NCBI RefSeq assembly: GCF_019458025.1
Contig: NZ_JAHZUY010000002.1
Coordinates: 124,001 to 188,000, forward strand
Length of the DNA: 64,000 nt
DNA from: Caldovatus aquaticus
GTDB taxonomy: Bacteria; Pseudomonadota; Alphaproteobacteria; Acetobacterales; Acetobacteraceae
Reading direction: 5' to 3'
Shown here: positions 12,987-25,423 of the stretch, in pieces
Layout: each line of letters starts with the position of its first letter
How positions within the stretch are numbered: position 1 is the first letter of the stretch
Position numbers and translations under genes: made by a program
Notes under the pieces: model-generated
The model's input: the letters and a program-made list of their open reading frames with translations, nothing else
What the model was told of the DNA's origin: nothing
Database searches by the model: none

Positions 12987-14114
12987 TCAGCGCTCGCAGC
13001 GGATGAACACGGTGGAGGGATGGGCGATCTCGCCCACCTCCGCCGCGCTGCGCTCGCCGTGCCCGCCCGGAGGGCCGAGATGCGGGCGGAGGCCGGATTC
13101 GCGGAGGAAATCCAGCACCTCCTCGTGGCGGACCGCGAAGTTCACGTTCTGCGGGATGTCGCCGAGCCGCGCCGCGACCCGCGCCGCGTTCAGCTTGGCC
13201 ACCACCATCCCGACCACCTGGCCCTGGCGGTCGAGCAGCGGTCCGCCGGAACTGCCGGGCTGCACCGGGGCGCTGATCTGGATCTGCGACGGGTTGTCGC
13301 CGATGCCGGAGAGCGCCGAGACCTCGCCCGTGGTCAGGGTCGGCCCGGAGGAGAGCAGCCCGGCGAGCGGAAAGCCGTAGGTCACCACGCCCTCGCCGCG
13401 GCGCACCGGCCCGGGGCGGAAGCTGAGCGGCGGCCCGAAGTCGGCGGGCACGGCGAGCAGGGCGAGGTCGCGCCGCTCGTCGCTGCGTGCCGGTTCCGGC
13501 ACCGCCACCTCGCGCCCGTCGGCGGCGCGAACCAGGATGCGGCCGCAGTCCTCGACCACGTGGAGGTTGGTGACGACCGCCCCGCGGGCGACGACGAAGC
13601 CCGTCCCGGTGGACACCCGGCCGAGGGGAACGCCGCGCGGAGAGGCTCCGGCGTAGGTCCCGCCCGGGCCCCGCGGCGCGCGGACCGTGGCTCCGCCGAT
13701 GTGGCTGGCCTGCAGCCCGGTGTCGGTGACGGTGATCTCGACCACGGTGCAGATGTTCACCCGCCGCAGCTCGGCGCTGCGGCGGTCGGCCATGACCACG
13801 CGGAAGTCGTACTCGCCGGGATGGGCGGCGCGGAAGATCACCGCGGCGCCGGGCGGCAGGCCCTGCGCGCCGAACTGGTCCGGCCCCCAGTCGCGCTGGC
13901 TCGCGGGGCTGAAGAAGAACTGGATCACCGGGACGGAGGCGGCGTTGGCGATCCGGAAGCGCGTGTCGCAGGCCGCCGGCCCGACCGGCAGGCGGGGGTC
14001 CGCGGGCGCGGCGAGATAGGGCGGAGGCGGGGCAGACGGCGCGCAGGCGGCACCGAGCGCAACACCGGCGGCCGCAAGGAGCGCGGTGAGAAGGCGGAGC
14101 GGGCCGCGGACCAT
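12987..14114 (-). CDS. Secreted trypsin-like serine protease
   Basis: 375 residues from the ATG at 14114 (MVRGPLRLLTALLAAAGVAL), which begins a clean signal peptide. An upstream in-frame start would add 41 residues ahead of it and was rejected. The signal ends near GAAC, so a lipoprotein is possible although the lipobox is not canonical. A non-catalytic beta-rich domain of about 140 residues precedes the protease fold. The triad is complete: His in VVTNLHVVEDC, Asp in RRDLALL, Ser in PGSSGGPL. There is no PDZ domain, unlike DegP. The envelope substrate is unknown. Confidence 0.85.
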   Translation of the reverse strand: MVRGPLRLLTALLAAAGVALGAACAPSAPPPPYLAAPADPRLPVGPAACDTRFRIANAASVPVIQFFFSPASQRDWGPDQFGAQGLPPGAAVIFRAAHPGEYDFRVVMADRRSAELRRVNICTVVEITVTDTGLQASHIGGATVRAPRGPGGTYAGASPRGVPLGRVSTGTGFVVARGAVVTNLHVVEDCGRILVRAADGREVAVPEPARSDERRDLALLAVPADFGPPLSFRPGPVRRGEGVVTYGFPLAGLLSSGPTLTTGEVSALSGIGDNPSQIQISAPVQPGSSGGPLLDRQGQVVGMVVAKLNAARVAARLGDIPQNVNFAVRHEEVLDFLRESGLRPHLGPPGGHGERSAAEVGEIAHPSTVFIRCER

Positions 14115-14325
14115 GGTCGGCAATGGCAGTTCTCGGTTTGGACCATGCAGGCTAGGGCAGTTCGGGCGGCTCAACAACGTCGCGCCCCTCACATCGCGCT
14201 GCGCCGGCCCCGCGCCGGGCGCCTTGCGCCTGCGCACGGGCGGCGGCGCGCGCAGCCTGCCGGGCGGCCGGCCCCCGGCACAGGCGGCAGCCGCGCGGCC
14301 CCCTCAGGCCGAGGCGCGCCGCCGC

Positions 14326-17200
<2,875 letters not shown>

Positions 17201-17223
<23 letters not shown>

Positions 17224-17434
17224 CCGCGCCGTCCTTGAGGACGTAGGTGATGGAGCAGTAGGGGCAGGTGACCTCCCGCTCCGCGATGCGCAGCCAGACG
17301 CGCGGGTGGCCGAGGGCATCCTCGCCGATCCGGCCGTCGCAGGGCACGCTCCGGCTCGTCACCTCGATGCGCTGCAGCGGGGTGATGCCCTCGACGGGCT
17401 TCGGTGCGTATCCGGTCTGTCTCTCGTCGCGCAC
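17201..17434 (-). CDS. NDUFS6-like zinc-finger (zf-CHCC) protein
   Basis: A small protein of 77 residues from the GTG at 17434, which has AGGAG seven bases upstream; a TTG at 17464 is a weaker alternative. The zinc ligands are visible as Cys32 (VPCDG), His43 (LGHPRVWL) and Cys57/Cys60 (VTCPYCSITYVL). This is the layout of the family of mitochondrial complex I subunit NDUFS6, which in alphaproteobacteria is found as a small accessory protein. Its 3' end overlaps the probable polA start, so the two are likely co-transcribed. A complex I link is family knowledge, not shown here. Confidence 0.85.
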
Positions 17435-17508
17435 GTCCGCGCTCCTGCCTGTCTCGTCGCGCAAGGGGAAGCCTGGCGAGCGGCCTCACAATACCAGCGG
17501 CGCGGGCG

Positions 17509-17537
17509 TGGACCAGCCCGGCGCTTTCCCTTATCGT
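17509..17537 (+). promoter_or_regulatory. Possible promoter of the lipase-like hydrolase gene
   Basis: TGGACC (17509-17514) and TATCGT (17532-17537) are separated by 17 bases and each match sigma-70 consensus at 4 of 6 positions. The site lies in the 227-base space between two divergent genes. The start codon is about 125 bases downstream. It is a weak call based on spacing and on the scarcity of A/T words nearby. Confidence 0.3.
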
Positions 17538-17661
17538 GTTCCGTGCACGTTCCCGCGAGCGGAATGAACCAGCGCCCGTCCCCCGCCATCGTGATCGCCG
17601 GCCGACGCGGGACCTGCCCGGCCCGGAGGGCCGCGCCGGCGGTCCGGCGCGCCGAGGCCGC

Positions 17662-18678
17662 ATGACGATGCGGCGCCGGCCGCTCCTCGCGGCCCTGGCC
17701 GCGGCGGCAGCGGGCGCCTGCACGCCGCGCCTGATCCCGATGGGCCCCGCGATCGGCGAGCCGAGCCTCGCCGAGGACGCGCTGGTGATGGCGGACGGCG
17801 CCCGCCTGCCGCTGCGCAAGTGGCTGCCGGAGGGCGGCCGCCCGCCGCGCGCGGTGATCCTCGGCCTGCACGGCTTCAACGAATACGCCCGCAGCTTCCT
17901 CGAGGACCCGGCGCCGCTGTTCACCGCCGCCGACGTCGCGGTCTACGCCTACGACCAGCGCGGCTTCGGCCAGGCGCCGCACCGCGGCATCTGGGCCGGC
18001 GCCGCGACCCTCGCGCACGACGCCGCCACCGCCGCGCGGCTGATCCGCGCGCGCCATCCCGGGGCGCCGCTGATCCTGCTCGGCGAGAGCATGGGCGCCT
18101 CGGTCATCATGGTCGCCGCCGCCGCCGCCGAGCCGCCGCCGGTGGACGGCTACGTGCTGCTCGCCCCGGCGGTCTGGGGGCGCGGCGCCATGCCGGCGCT
18201 GCTGCGCTGGCTCCTCGACGCGGCGGCGCGGACCGTGCCGCTCGTCGCCTTCCCGAACAGCGCGGGCGGCATCACGCCGACCGACAACCTGGGGGCGCTG
18301 CGCCGCTGGTCGCGCGATCCGCTGATCATCCGCGAGACGCGCGTGGACGCCGCCAAGGGCCTCGTGGACCTGATGGACGAGGCGGTGGCGGCGGCGCCGC
18401 GCTTCGGCACCGCCTCGCTGCGCCCCCCGCCGGCGCTGCTGCTCTACGGCGCCCGCGACCGGCTCGTGCCCGCCGATCCCACCCGGCGGGTGCTGCGCAC
18501 GCTGCCGGCCAGCGCGCGGGCGCGCGTCGGCTACTACGCCGAGGGGCACCACCAGCTCCTGCGCGACCGCAACGGCCCGCTCGTGGCGCGCGACATCCTC
18601 GCCTGGATCGAGGATCCCGCGGCCCCGCTCCCCTCCGGCGCCGATGCGGCCGCGGCGGCGTGGCTCGGCGAGGCCTGA
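17662..18678 (+). CDS. Alpha/beta hydrolase, monoacylglycerol-lipase type (likely lipoprotein)
   Basis: 338 residues. The start MTMRRRPLLAALAAAAAGAC reads as a signal sequence ending in a possible lipidation cysteine, so an envelope location is likely. The fold is the serine hydrolase 'Hydrolase_4' group: ILGLHGFNEYARSF (oxyanion region), nucleophile Ser in GESMGAS, Asp in YGARDRLVPA, His in EGHHQLL. These proteins cleave monoglycerides or similar esters; the true substrate is unknown. It is followed after 35 bases by an SDR gene on the same strand. Confidence 0.85.
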   Translation: MTMRRRPLLAALAAAAAGACTPRLIPMGPAIGEPSLAEDALVMADGARLPLRKWLPEGGRPPRAVILGLHGFNEYARSFLEDPAPLFTAADVAVYAYDQRGFGQAPHRGIWAGAATLAHDAATAARLIRARHPGAPLILLGESMGASVIMVAAAAAEPPPVDGYVLLAPAVWGRGAMPALLRWLLDAAARTVPLVAFPNSAGGITPTDNLGALRRWSRDPLIIRETRVDAAKGLVDLMDEAVAAAPRFGTASLRPPPALLLYGARDRLVPADPTRRVLRTLPASARARVGYYAEGHHQLLRDRNGPLVARDILAWIEDPAAPLPSGADAAAAAWLGEA

Positions 18679-18713
18679 GCCCGGCGGCGACCGGCAGGCA
18701 AGGGAGGGCGGGA

Positions 18714-19385
18714 ATGGCGGAGGCGCTGATCGTCGGGGCGGGGGAGGGGTTCTCGGCCGCGTTGGCGCGGCGGCTCGCGCGCGAGGGCTACACGGTGCGG
18801 CTGGCCGCGCGCGATGCGGCGAAGCTCGCCGCGCTCTGCGCCGAGACCGGCGCCACCGCCCATGCCTGCGACGCCGCCGACCCGGCGCAGGTCGCCGCGC
18901 TGTTCGCCACCGCGGGCGAGGCCGCGGAGGTGGTGGCGTACAATCCCTCCTACCGGGTGCGCGGGCCCGTCACCGATCTCGACCCGGCCGAGGTGCGGCG
19001 CGCGCTCGAGGTCTGCGCCTTCGGCGGCTTCCTCGTCGCGCAGCAGGCGGCGCGGCGGATGCTCGCGCGCGGGCGCGGCACGATCCTGCTGACCGGCGCG
19101 AGCGCGAGCGTGAAGGGCTACCCGCGCTCGGCGCCCTTCGCGATGGGGAAGTTCGCGCTGCGCGGCCTCGCCCAGTCGCTCGCGCGCGAGCTGCATCCGC
19201 AGGGCGTGCACGTCGTCCACATCGTCATAGACGGCGGCATCCGCAGCGCGCGCCGGCCCGATGCGGGCGGGGACTCCCTGCTCGACCCGGACGCGATCGC
19301 GGCCACGGCGCTGCACCTGATCCGCCAGCCGCGCAGCGCCTGGAGCTGGGAAATCGAGCTAAGGCCCTGGGTCGAGCCGTTCTAG
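18714..19385 (+). CDS. Short-chain dehydrogenase-like protein with Phe at the catalytic Tyr
   Basis: 223 residues with a Rossmann opening ALIVGAGEGFSAALARRLA and the serine region LLTGASASV. The usual Tyr-x3-Lys pair is FAMGK, so Phe142 replaces the catalytic Tyr while Lys146 remains. I recall an SDR subgroup with the same substitution in a similar context (FAxxKFALRGLAQS), so this may be a natural non-canonical subgroup rather than damage. The reaction is unknown. The start follows AGGGAGGGCGGGA. The gene ends in a large hairpin shared with the convergent rrf2-type gene. Confidence 0.85.
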   Translation: MAEALIVGAGEGFSAALARRLAREGYTVRLAARDAAKLAALCAETGATAHACDAADPAQVAALFATAGEAAEVVAYNPSYRVRGPVTDLDPAEVRRALEVCAFGGFLVAQQAARRMLARGRGTILLTGASASVKGYPRSAPFAMGKFALRGLAQSLARELHPQGVHVVHIVIDGGIRSARRPDAGGDSLLDPDAIAATALHLIRQPRSAWSWEIELRPWVEPF

Positions 19386-19435
19386 CGGCCGGCGCCCGGC
19401 CGTGCCGTCGCGCGGCAGGGGGCGCCGTCGGCCGC
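19385..19435. terminator. Compound inverted repeat between convergent genes (possible bidirectional terminator)
   Basis: Arms GCGGCC-GGCGCCC (19385-19397) and GGGCGCC-GTC-GGCCGC (19420-19435) pair over 13 bases with a 3-base bulge. They enclose a second small hairpin, TGCCG/CGGCA (19403-19417). The structure fills the gap between the SDR stop and the Rrf2-type gene stop. There is no T tract, so it would not be a textbook intrinsic terminator. Confidence 0.5.
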
Positions 19436-19442
19436 CTCACTC

Positions 19443-19856
19443 CTACGGCAGCCGCGTCCCCTCGAGCAGCGAGGCGAGCGTCGTGCCCGAGAGGCGATCC
19501 AGCATGGCCTGCTCGGCGGCGCGGAAGGCCGGCCCGAGCAGCTCGGGGACTCGCCCGCCGACCGGGTCCTCCCGGTTCGGCCTGTGCATCGAGAGCAGGG
19601 GCGTCCCGGGCGGGTGGATGGCGCGCCAGACCTCGGCCAGGGTGATGCTTTCCGGCGGCCTGGCCAGCTCGGCCCCGCCCGGGCCGCGCCGCACCCGGAT
19701 CAGCCCGGCCCGGGCGAGCCGGCCGGCGATGCGGCGGATGACGACGGGGTTGGTGTTCACGCTCGCCGCGATCCGCGCGCTGGTGGCTTGGCCCGTCCGC
19801 TCGATGGCGAGCAGCAGCAGGATGTGCACCGCGACCGCGAAGCGCGTGGCAACCAT
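19443..19856 (-). CDS. Rrf2-family transcriptional regulator without cysteines
   Basis: 137 residues with a winged helix-turn-helix typical of Rrf2: MVATRFAVAVHILLLLAIE, SARIAASVNTNPVVIRRI, and GLIRVRRGPGGAELARPPESITL. IscR and NsrR bind iron-sulfur clusters through three cysteines. This protein has none, so it belongs with the cluster-free members (YwnA/CymR-like). It is divergent from the mmcB-like gene with 87 bases between, so it may regulate that spacer or itself. The target is unknown. Confidence 0.85.
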   Translation of the reverse strand: MVATRFAVAVHILLLLAIERTGQATSARIAASVNTNPVVIRRIAGRLARAGLIRVRRGPGGAELARPPESITLAEVWRAIHPPGTPLLSMHRPNREDPVGGRVPELLGPAFRAAEQAMLDRLSGTTLASLLEGTRLP

Positions 19857-19943
19857 GGTGCTTTCACGCCCGATCGGGGCAACGGTTCCCGCCCGTCCTG
19901 GCCGGTCTTGACCGGAGCGCGAACGAAGAGAGAACAATGCACC

Positions 19944-20420
19944 ATGACCGCGCCCCCCACCCCGAGCGCCGCGCGCACCGCCCTGATCCGCCGCGCCGCC
20001 GTCCGCTTCTGCCTGCGCCGCGGCTGGGCGCCGGTGACCGAGATGCCCCTGCCCAACGGCCGCCGCGCCGACATCCTCGCCCTCGGGCCCGACGGCGGCT
20101 TCGCCGTCATCGAGGTGAAGTCGGGACCCCGCGACTTCCTGGGCGACGCCAAGTGGCCGGACTACCGGGCGTACTGCGACCGCCTGTTCTTCGCGGTGGA
20201 CCTCGACTTCCCGCAGGAGCTGCTGCCCGAGGAGGTCGGCCTCGTGGTCGCGGAAGCGGCGGAGGCGGCGCTGGTCCGCGAGGCGCCCGCGCACCCGCTC
20301 GCCCCGGCGCGGCGCCGCGCGCTGCTCCACCGCTTCGCCGCGCTGGCGGCGGCGCGGCTCGCGGCCTTCGAGGACCCGACCGGGGTCGCCGAGCTGCGCG
20401 CCGCGCTGCGCGTGGAGTGA
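19944..20420 (+). CDS. mmcB: MmcB-family DNA repair protein
   Basis: 158 residues. The sequence follows the PD-(D/E)xK nuclease pattern: GRRADILAL (Asp), then GFAVIEVKSG (Glu-x-Lys), then DFLGDAKWPDYRAYCDRLFFAV. This matches MmcB, first described in Caulobacter as part of an SOS-linked response to DNA damage and largely confined to alphaproteobacteria. An ATG 7 bases upstream is out of frame. The gene is convergent with the following acyl-CoA dehydrogenase gene, 14 bases apart. The symbol is assigned by family resemblance. Confidence 0.85.
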   Translation: MTAPPTPSAARTALIRRAAVRFCLRRGWAPVTEMPLPNGRRADILALGPDGGFAVIEVKSGPRDFLGDAKWPDYRAYCDRLFFAVDLDFPQELLPEEVGLVVAEAAEAALVREAPAHPLAPARRRALLHRFAALAAARLAAFEDPTGVAELRAALRVE

Positions 20421-20434
20421 GGCGCGGCGCCGGC

Positions 20435-21601
20435 TCAGTAGGACTTGGGCAGCCCCAGCACCTTCTCGGCGATGAAGCAGAGGATGAGCTGCGGGCTGAC
20501 CGGGGCGATGCGCGGGATCATCGCCTCGCGCAGGTAGCGCTCGACGTGGTACTCCTTGGCGTAGCCGAAGCCGCCGTGGGTCATCACCGCCTGCTGGCAG
20601 GCCTTGAATCCCGCCTCGGCGGCCAGGTACTTGGCGGCGTTGGCCTCCGCCCCGCACTCCAGCCCGCGGTCGTAGCGCCAGGCGGCCTGCATCGCCATCA
20701 GCCACGCCGCCTCCAGCTCCATCCAGCATTCGGCGAGCGGGTGCTGGATCGCCTGGTTCTGGCCGATCGGGCGGCCGAACACTTGGCGCTCCCTCGCGTA
20801 GCGGCTCGCCCGCTCGAGCGCGACGCGCCCGAGCCCCACCGCCTCCGCGGCGACCAGGATGCGCTCGGGGTTGAGGCCGTGCAGGATGTACGCGAAGCCG
20901 CGGCCCTCCTCGCCGATGCGGTCCTCGACGGGGATCTCGAGCCCGTCGAAGAAGAGCTGGTTCGAGTCCACGGCCTTGCGGCCCATCTTCTCGATCTCGC
21001 GCACCTCGACCCGGCTGCGGTCGAGCGTGGTATAGAACAGCGAGAGCCCCTCGGTGCGCCTGCGCACCTGCTCGAGCGGCGTGGTGCGGGCGAGCAGCAG
21101 CACCTTCTCCGCCACCTGCGCGGTGCTGATCCACACCTTCTGCCCGTGCACCACGTAGCGGTCGCCGCGCCGCTCGGCCCGCGTCCTCAGCCGCGTGGTG
21201 TCGAGGCCGGTGTTGGGCTCGGTCACCGCGAAGCAGGCGCGCTCGCGGCCGGCGATCAGCGGCGGCAGCATGCGGGCCTTCTGCTCCTCGGTGCCGAACA
21301 CGACCACCGGCATCAGGCCGAAGATGTTCATGTGCACGGCCGAGGCGCCGCTCATGCCCGCCCCCGAACGGGCGATCGTCTCCATCATGATCGCCGCCTC
21401 GACGACGCCGAGGCCGGCGCCGCCGTACTTCTCCGGCATGCAGATGCCGAGCCAGCCGTCGCGTGCCAGCGCCTGGTGGAACTCGGCCGGGAAGCCGCCC
21501 TCGCGGTCGCGCGCGAGCCAGTAGTCGTCGCCGAAGCGGGCGCAGATGCGCGCGACCGCGTCGCGCACGGCTTCCTGCTCGGGGGTGAGGGCGAAGTCCA
21601 T
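20435..21601 (-). CDS. Acyl-CoA dehydrogenase
   Basis: 388 residues from the ATG at 21601 (MDFALTPEQEAVRDAVARI), typical length and opening. Flavin- and substrate-binding segments are present: CFAVTEPNTGLDTTRL, YVVHGQKVWIS, RQVFGRPIGQNQAIQHPLAE and THGGFGYAKEYHVERYLRE. It probably oxidises an unusual acyl-CoA ester. It is the last gene of a four-gene leftward set (acyl-CoA dehydrogenase, SDR, phosphotransferase, acyl-CoA dehydrogenase), a common alphaproteobacterial combination for side-chain or branched acid degradation. 79 bases separate it from the gene before. Confidence 0.92.
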   Translation of the reverse strand: MDFALTPEQEAVRDAVARICARFGDDYWLARDREGGFPAEFHQALARDGWLGICMPEKYGGAGLGVVEAAIMMETIARSGAGMSGASAVHMNIFGLMPVVVFGTEEQKARMLPPLIAGRERACFAVTEPNTGLDTTRLRTRAERRGDRYVVHGQKVWISTAQVAEKVLLLARTTPLEQVRRRTEGLSLFYTTLDRSRVEVREIEKMGRKAVDSNQLFFDGLEIPVEDRIGEEGRGFAYILHGLNPERILVAAEAVGLGRVALERASRYARERQVFGRPIGQNQAIQHPLAECWMELEAAWLMAMQAAWRYDRGLECGAEANAAKYLAAEAGFKACQQAVMTHGGFGYAKEYHVERYLREAMIPRIAPVSPQLILCFIAEKVLGLPKSY

Positions 21602-21680
21602 GCGGGCGCGTCCTAGGCGGGTCCGGGACCGGCGAACGGCGCGGCGCGGCGCGCGGGGGCCATGCCCATCCTCTGCCTCC

Positions 21681-22754
21681 TCATCCCATCGCCTGCGCGA
21701 TCTCCAGGGCGCGCTCGGCGAGCGCCCGGTAGCGGTCGCGGTAGTTGATCGCGCTCGGATCGGCGGCATTGCCGTCGAGCGCCCGCCGCCACACCCCGGC
21801 GACGATCGCGGCGAGGCGGAACATCGAGAAGACGACGAAGGCGTCCATCCGCTCCGGCACCGGCCGCCCGGCGTGGGCGCAGTAGCGGGCGACGAATTCG
21901 CGCTCCGTCGGGATGCCGGTGCCGGCGAGGTCGGTGCCCCAGGTGCCGGCGATCCCCTCCGGCCCCGGCGGGATGTGGTAGGTGAGGCAGCAATAGCCGA
22001 GATCGGCCAGCGGATGGCCGATGGTGCTGAGCTCCCAGTCGAGCACCGCGACGATGCGCGGCTCGGTGGGGTGCAGGATCAGGTTGCCGAGGCGGAAGTC
22101 GCCGTGCGCGATCGCCGCCTCGTCCTCCTGCGGCAGGTGCGCCGGCAGCCAGGCGATGAGGCGCTCCATCGCCGGCATCTCCTCGGCCTTCGAGGCCTGC
22201 CACTGCTTCGCCCAGCGCTCCACCTGGCGCGCCATGTAGCGCTCCGGCCGGCCGAAGCCCTCGAGACCCGCCGCGCGCCAGTCCACGCGGTGCAGCGCGG
22301 CGAGCACGCGCGCCATGTCCTCGTACACCGCCGCGCGCTCCGCGGGCGTGGCGGGCTGCATCACGCGGTCGGCGAAGACGCGCCCGGGCACGTGGTCCAT
22401 GACGAAGAACGGCGTGCCGATCACCGCGGCGTCCTCGCACAGCAGCCGCGTGCGCGGCACCGGCACGCCGCTCCCCTGCAGCGCGCTGAGGATGCGGTAC
22501 TCGCGCTCGATCGCGTGCGCGCTCGGCAGCAGCTTTCCGGGCGGCTTCTTGCGCAGGACGTAGGCGCCGGCCTCGGTCTGCACGTGGAAGGTCGGGTTGG
22601 ACTGCCCGCCCCGGAACTGCCGCACCGTCACCGGCCCGCCGTCGAAGCCCGGCAGCCGCCCGGCGAGGTAGCGCACCAGCGCCGCCTCGTCGAAGCGGTG
22701 GTTCGGCAGCACCGGGACCAGCGCCGGGACGCCCCCCGTGGGCGGCGCGCCCAT
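21681..22754 (-). CDS. APH-type phosphotransferase, acyl-CoA dehydrogenase-associated
   Basis: 357 residues of the aminoglycoside-phosphotransferase-like kinase fold. Key parts are FRGGQSNPTF (nucleotide loop), YVLRKKPPG (Lys), the catalytic loop IAHGDFRLGNLILHP, and the metal motif VLDWELSTIGHPLADLGY. Members next to acyl-CoA dehydrogenases (ACAD10-like) are thought to phosphorylate hydroxyacyl-CoA intermediates rather than antibiotics. It starts 4 bases after the SDR stop, so the operon is tight. Confidence 0.88.
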   Translation of the reverse strand: MGAPPTGGVPALVPVLPNHRFDEAALVRYLAGRLPGFDGGPVTVRQFRGGQSNPTFHVQTEAGAYVLRKKPPGKLLPSAHAIEREYRILSALQGSGVPVPRTRLLCEDAAVIGTPFFVMDHVPGRVFADRVMQPATPAERAAVYEDMARVLAALHRVDWRAAGLEGFGRPERYMARQVERWAKQWQASKAEEMPAMERLIAWLPAHLPQEDEAAIAHGDFRLGNLILHPTEPRIVAVLDWELSTIGHPLADLGYCCLTYHIPPGPEGIAGTWGTDLAGTGIPTEREFVARYCAHAGRPVPERMDAFVVFSMFRLAAIVAGVWRRALDGNAADPSAINYRDRYRALAERALEIAQAMG

Positions 22755-22758
22755 GGCG

Positions 22759-23555
22759 TCAGGCGTCGGCGGCCGCCGGCTGCCCGGCGAGCACGCCGCC
22801 GTCCACCACGATGGTCTGCCCGGTCATGAAGGCGCCCGCCGGCGCGGCGAGGAACACCGCGGCGCCGGCGATGTCGTCCGGCTCGCCGAGGCGGAGCAGC
22901 GGCGTCTCGCGGATGCGCTTGCGCGCGTTCTCCGGGTTCTCCCACAGCGCGCGCGCGAAGTCCGTGCGCACCAGCCCCGGCGCGATGCAGTTCACGCGGA
23001 TCCCCTTCGGCCCCCACTCGCAGGCGAGGTTGCGCGCGAGCTGCATGTCGGCGGCCTTGGAGATCGCGTAGGCGCCGAGCATGACCGATCCGCGGAAGCC
23101 GCCGATCGAGGAGACGATGATCGCCGAGCCCCCGCCCCGCTCCGCCATCCCCGGGAACACCATGTTGCAGAGCCAGAGGTTGCTCTTGACGTTGGAGGCC
23201 ATGATGCGGTCGAAGGCCTCGTCGGGAATGCCGAGGGAGGGGCCGTAGTAGGGGTTCACCGCGGCGTTGCACACCAGGACGTCGATCCGCCCCCAGCGCT
23301 CGATCGTCCGGTCCACCAGCGCCTGCAGGTCCTCCTTGCGGCCGATGTGGCAGGCCTGCGCCACCGCCTCGCCGCCGCGCGCGCGGATCGCCTCCGCCAC
23401 CTGCTCGCACGCCTCGAGCTTGCGCGAGGAGACGACGACCCTCGCCCCGTGCTGCGCGAGGCGCTCGCAGATGGCGCGGCCGATGCCGCGGGAGCCGCCG
23501 GTGACGACGGCGACCTTGCCGGCGAGGTCGAACAGGGTGCCTTCCAGGCTTCTGG

Positions 23556-23559
<4 letters not shown>
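22759..23559 (-). CDS. SDR family oxidoreductase (FabG-like)
   Basis: 266 residues with every classical SDR element: cofactor loop [15 protein letters not shown] motif [10 protein letters not shown], catalytic Ser region [10 protein letters not shown], Tyr-x3-Lys as YAISK, and [15 protein letters not shown]. It probably oxidises or reduces a 3-hydroxyacyl-type substrate in the same pathway as the flanking acyl-CoA dehydrogenases. Its ATG overlaps the stop of the upstream gene as ATGA, indicating translational coupling. Confidence 0.92.
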
Positions 23560-24785
<1,226 letters not shown>

Positions 24786-24965
24786 GCCGCTTCTCCCTTG
24801 TTCGCCAGGCCTCGCGAGGCAGGCGCCAGCGTCCGGCGCGCACCGTAGGGAGGAGGGGATTTGCGCGTCAAGCGCCGCCCCGGGCGCGGAGCGGCGGGAA
24901 CCCGCCCGCCGGTCGCGCATTGCGGCCAGCGCGGCCTTTGCCGCGCCGCCCGGGAGGCGCCGACG

Positions 24966-25340
24966 ATGGACGTGCTGCTGGTCGAGCCGGATGCGCCGCT
25001 CCGGGATGCGCTGGCGCAGGCGCTGCGCGAAGCGCGGTTGCGCGCGGTGGCGGTGGACAGCGGCGAGGAAGCCCTCGCCGTCGCGCGCGAGCAGGCGCCG
25101 CCCCGGGTGCTGGTCACCGCCATCGCTCTCGGCGCGGGCATGGACGGGTCCGAACTGGTGCGCCGCCTGCGCGGCCGCTGGCCCGGCATGGCGGCGGTGC
25201 TGACCGGCGAGCGCGGCGGGCAGTTGCGCGGCCGCGTGCTCGGCCGCACGGACCGCTTCCTCGCCCGTCCCGTCACCGCCGACGCCCTGCTCGCCGTCCT
25301 CCGCGGCCTGACCGGCGCCGGCCTGCGCCCGCTGTCCTGA
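24966..25340 (+). CDS. Orphan receiver-domain protein lacking the phospho-acceptor Asp
   Basis: 124 residues, a lone CheY-like fold with no output domain: [47 protein letters not shown] and [16 protein letters not shown]. The acidic pair (Glu7/Asp9) and Thr80 remain, but residue 52, normally the phosphorylated Asp, is Ala, and residue 101, normally the essential Lys, is Arg. It probably cannot be phosphorylated. No histidine kinase is nearby. It is divergent from the acyl-CoA dehydrogenase operon. An earlier in-frame start exists, but this ATG opens the domain cleanly. Confidence 0.8.
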   Translation: MDVLLVEPDAPLRDALAQALREARLRAVAVDSGEEALAVAREQAPPRVLVTAIALGAGMDGSELVRRLRGRWPGMAAVLTGERGGQLRGRVLGRTDRFLARPVTADALLAVLRGLTGAGLRPLS

Positions 25341-25355
25341 CGGCGCCGCGTCAGA

Positions 25356-25376
25356 GGCCGGCAACGTTCTCCGGCC
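25356..25376. terminator. Possible hairpin terminator between convergent genes
   Basis: GGCCGG (25356-25361) and CCGGCC (25371-25376) form a 6-base stem with a 9-base loop, in the 83-base gap between the receiver gene and the convergent decarboxylase gene. No T tract follows. This is a weak call. Confidence 0.35.
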
Positions 25377-25423
25377 GCGGCGGGATCGCGCCCCGCTCCG
25401 GCCACCGCGGCGGGGGCGCACGC

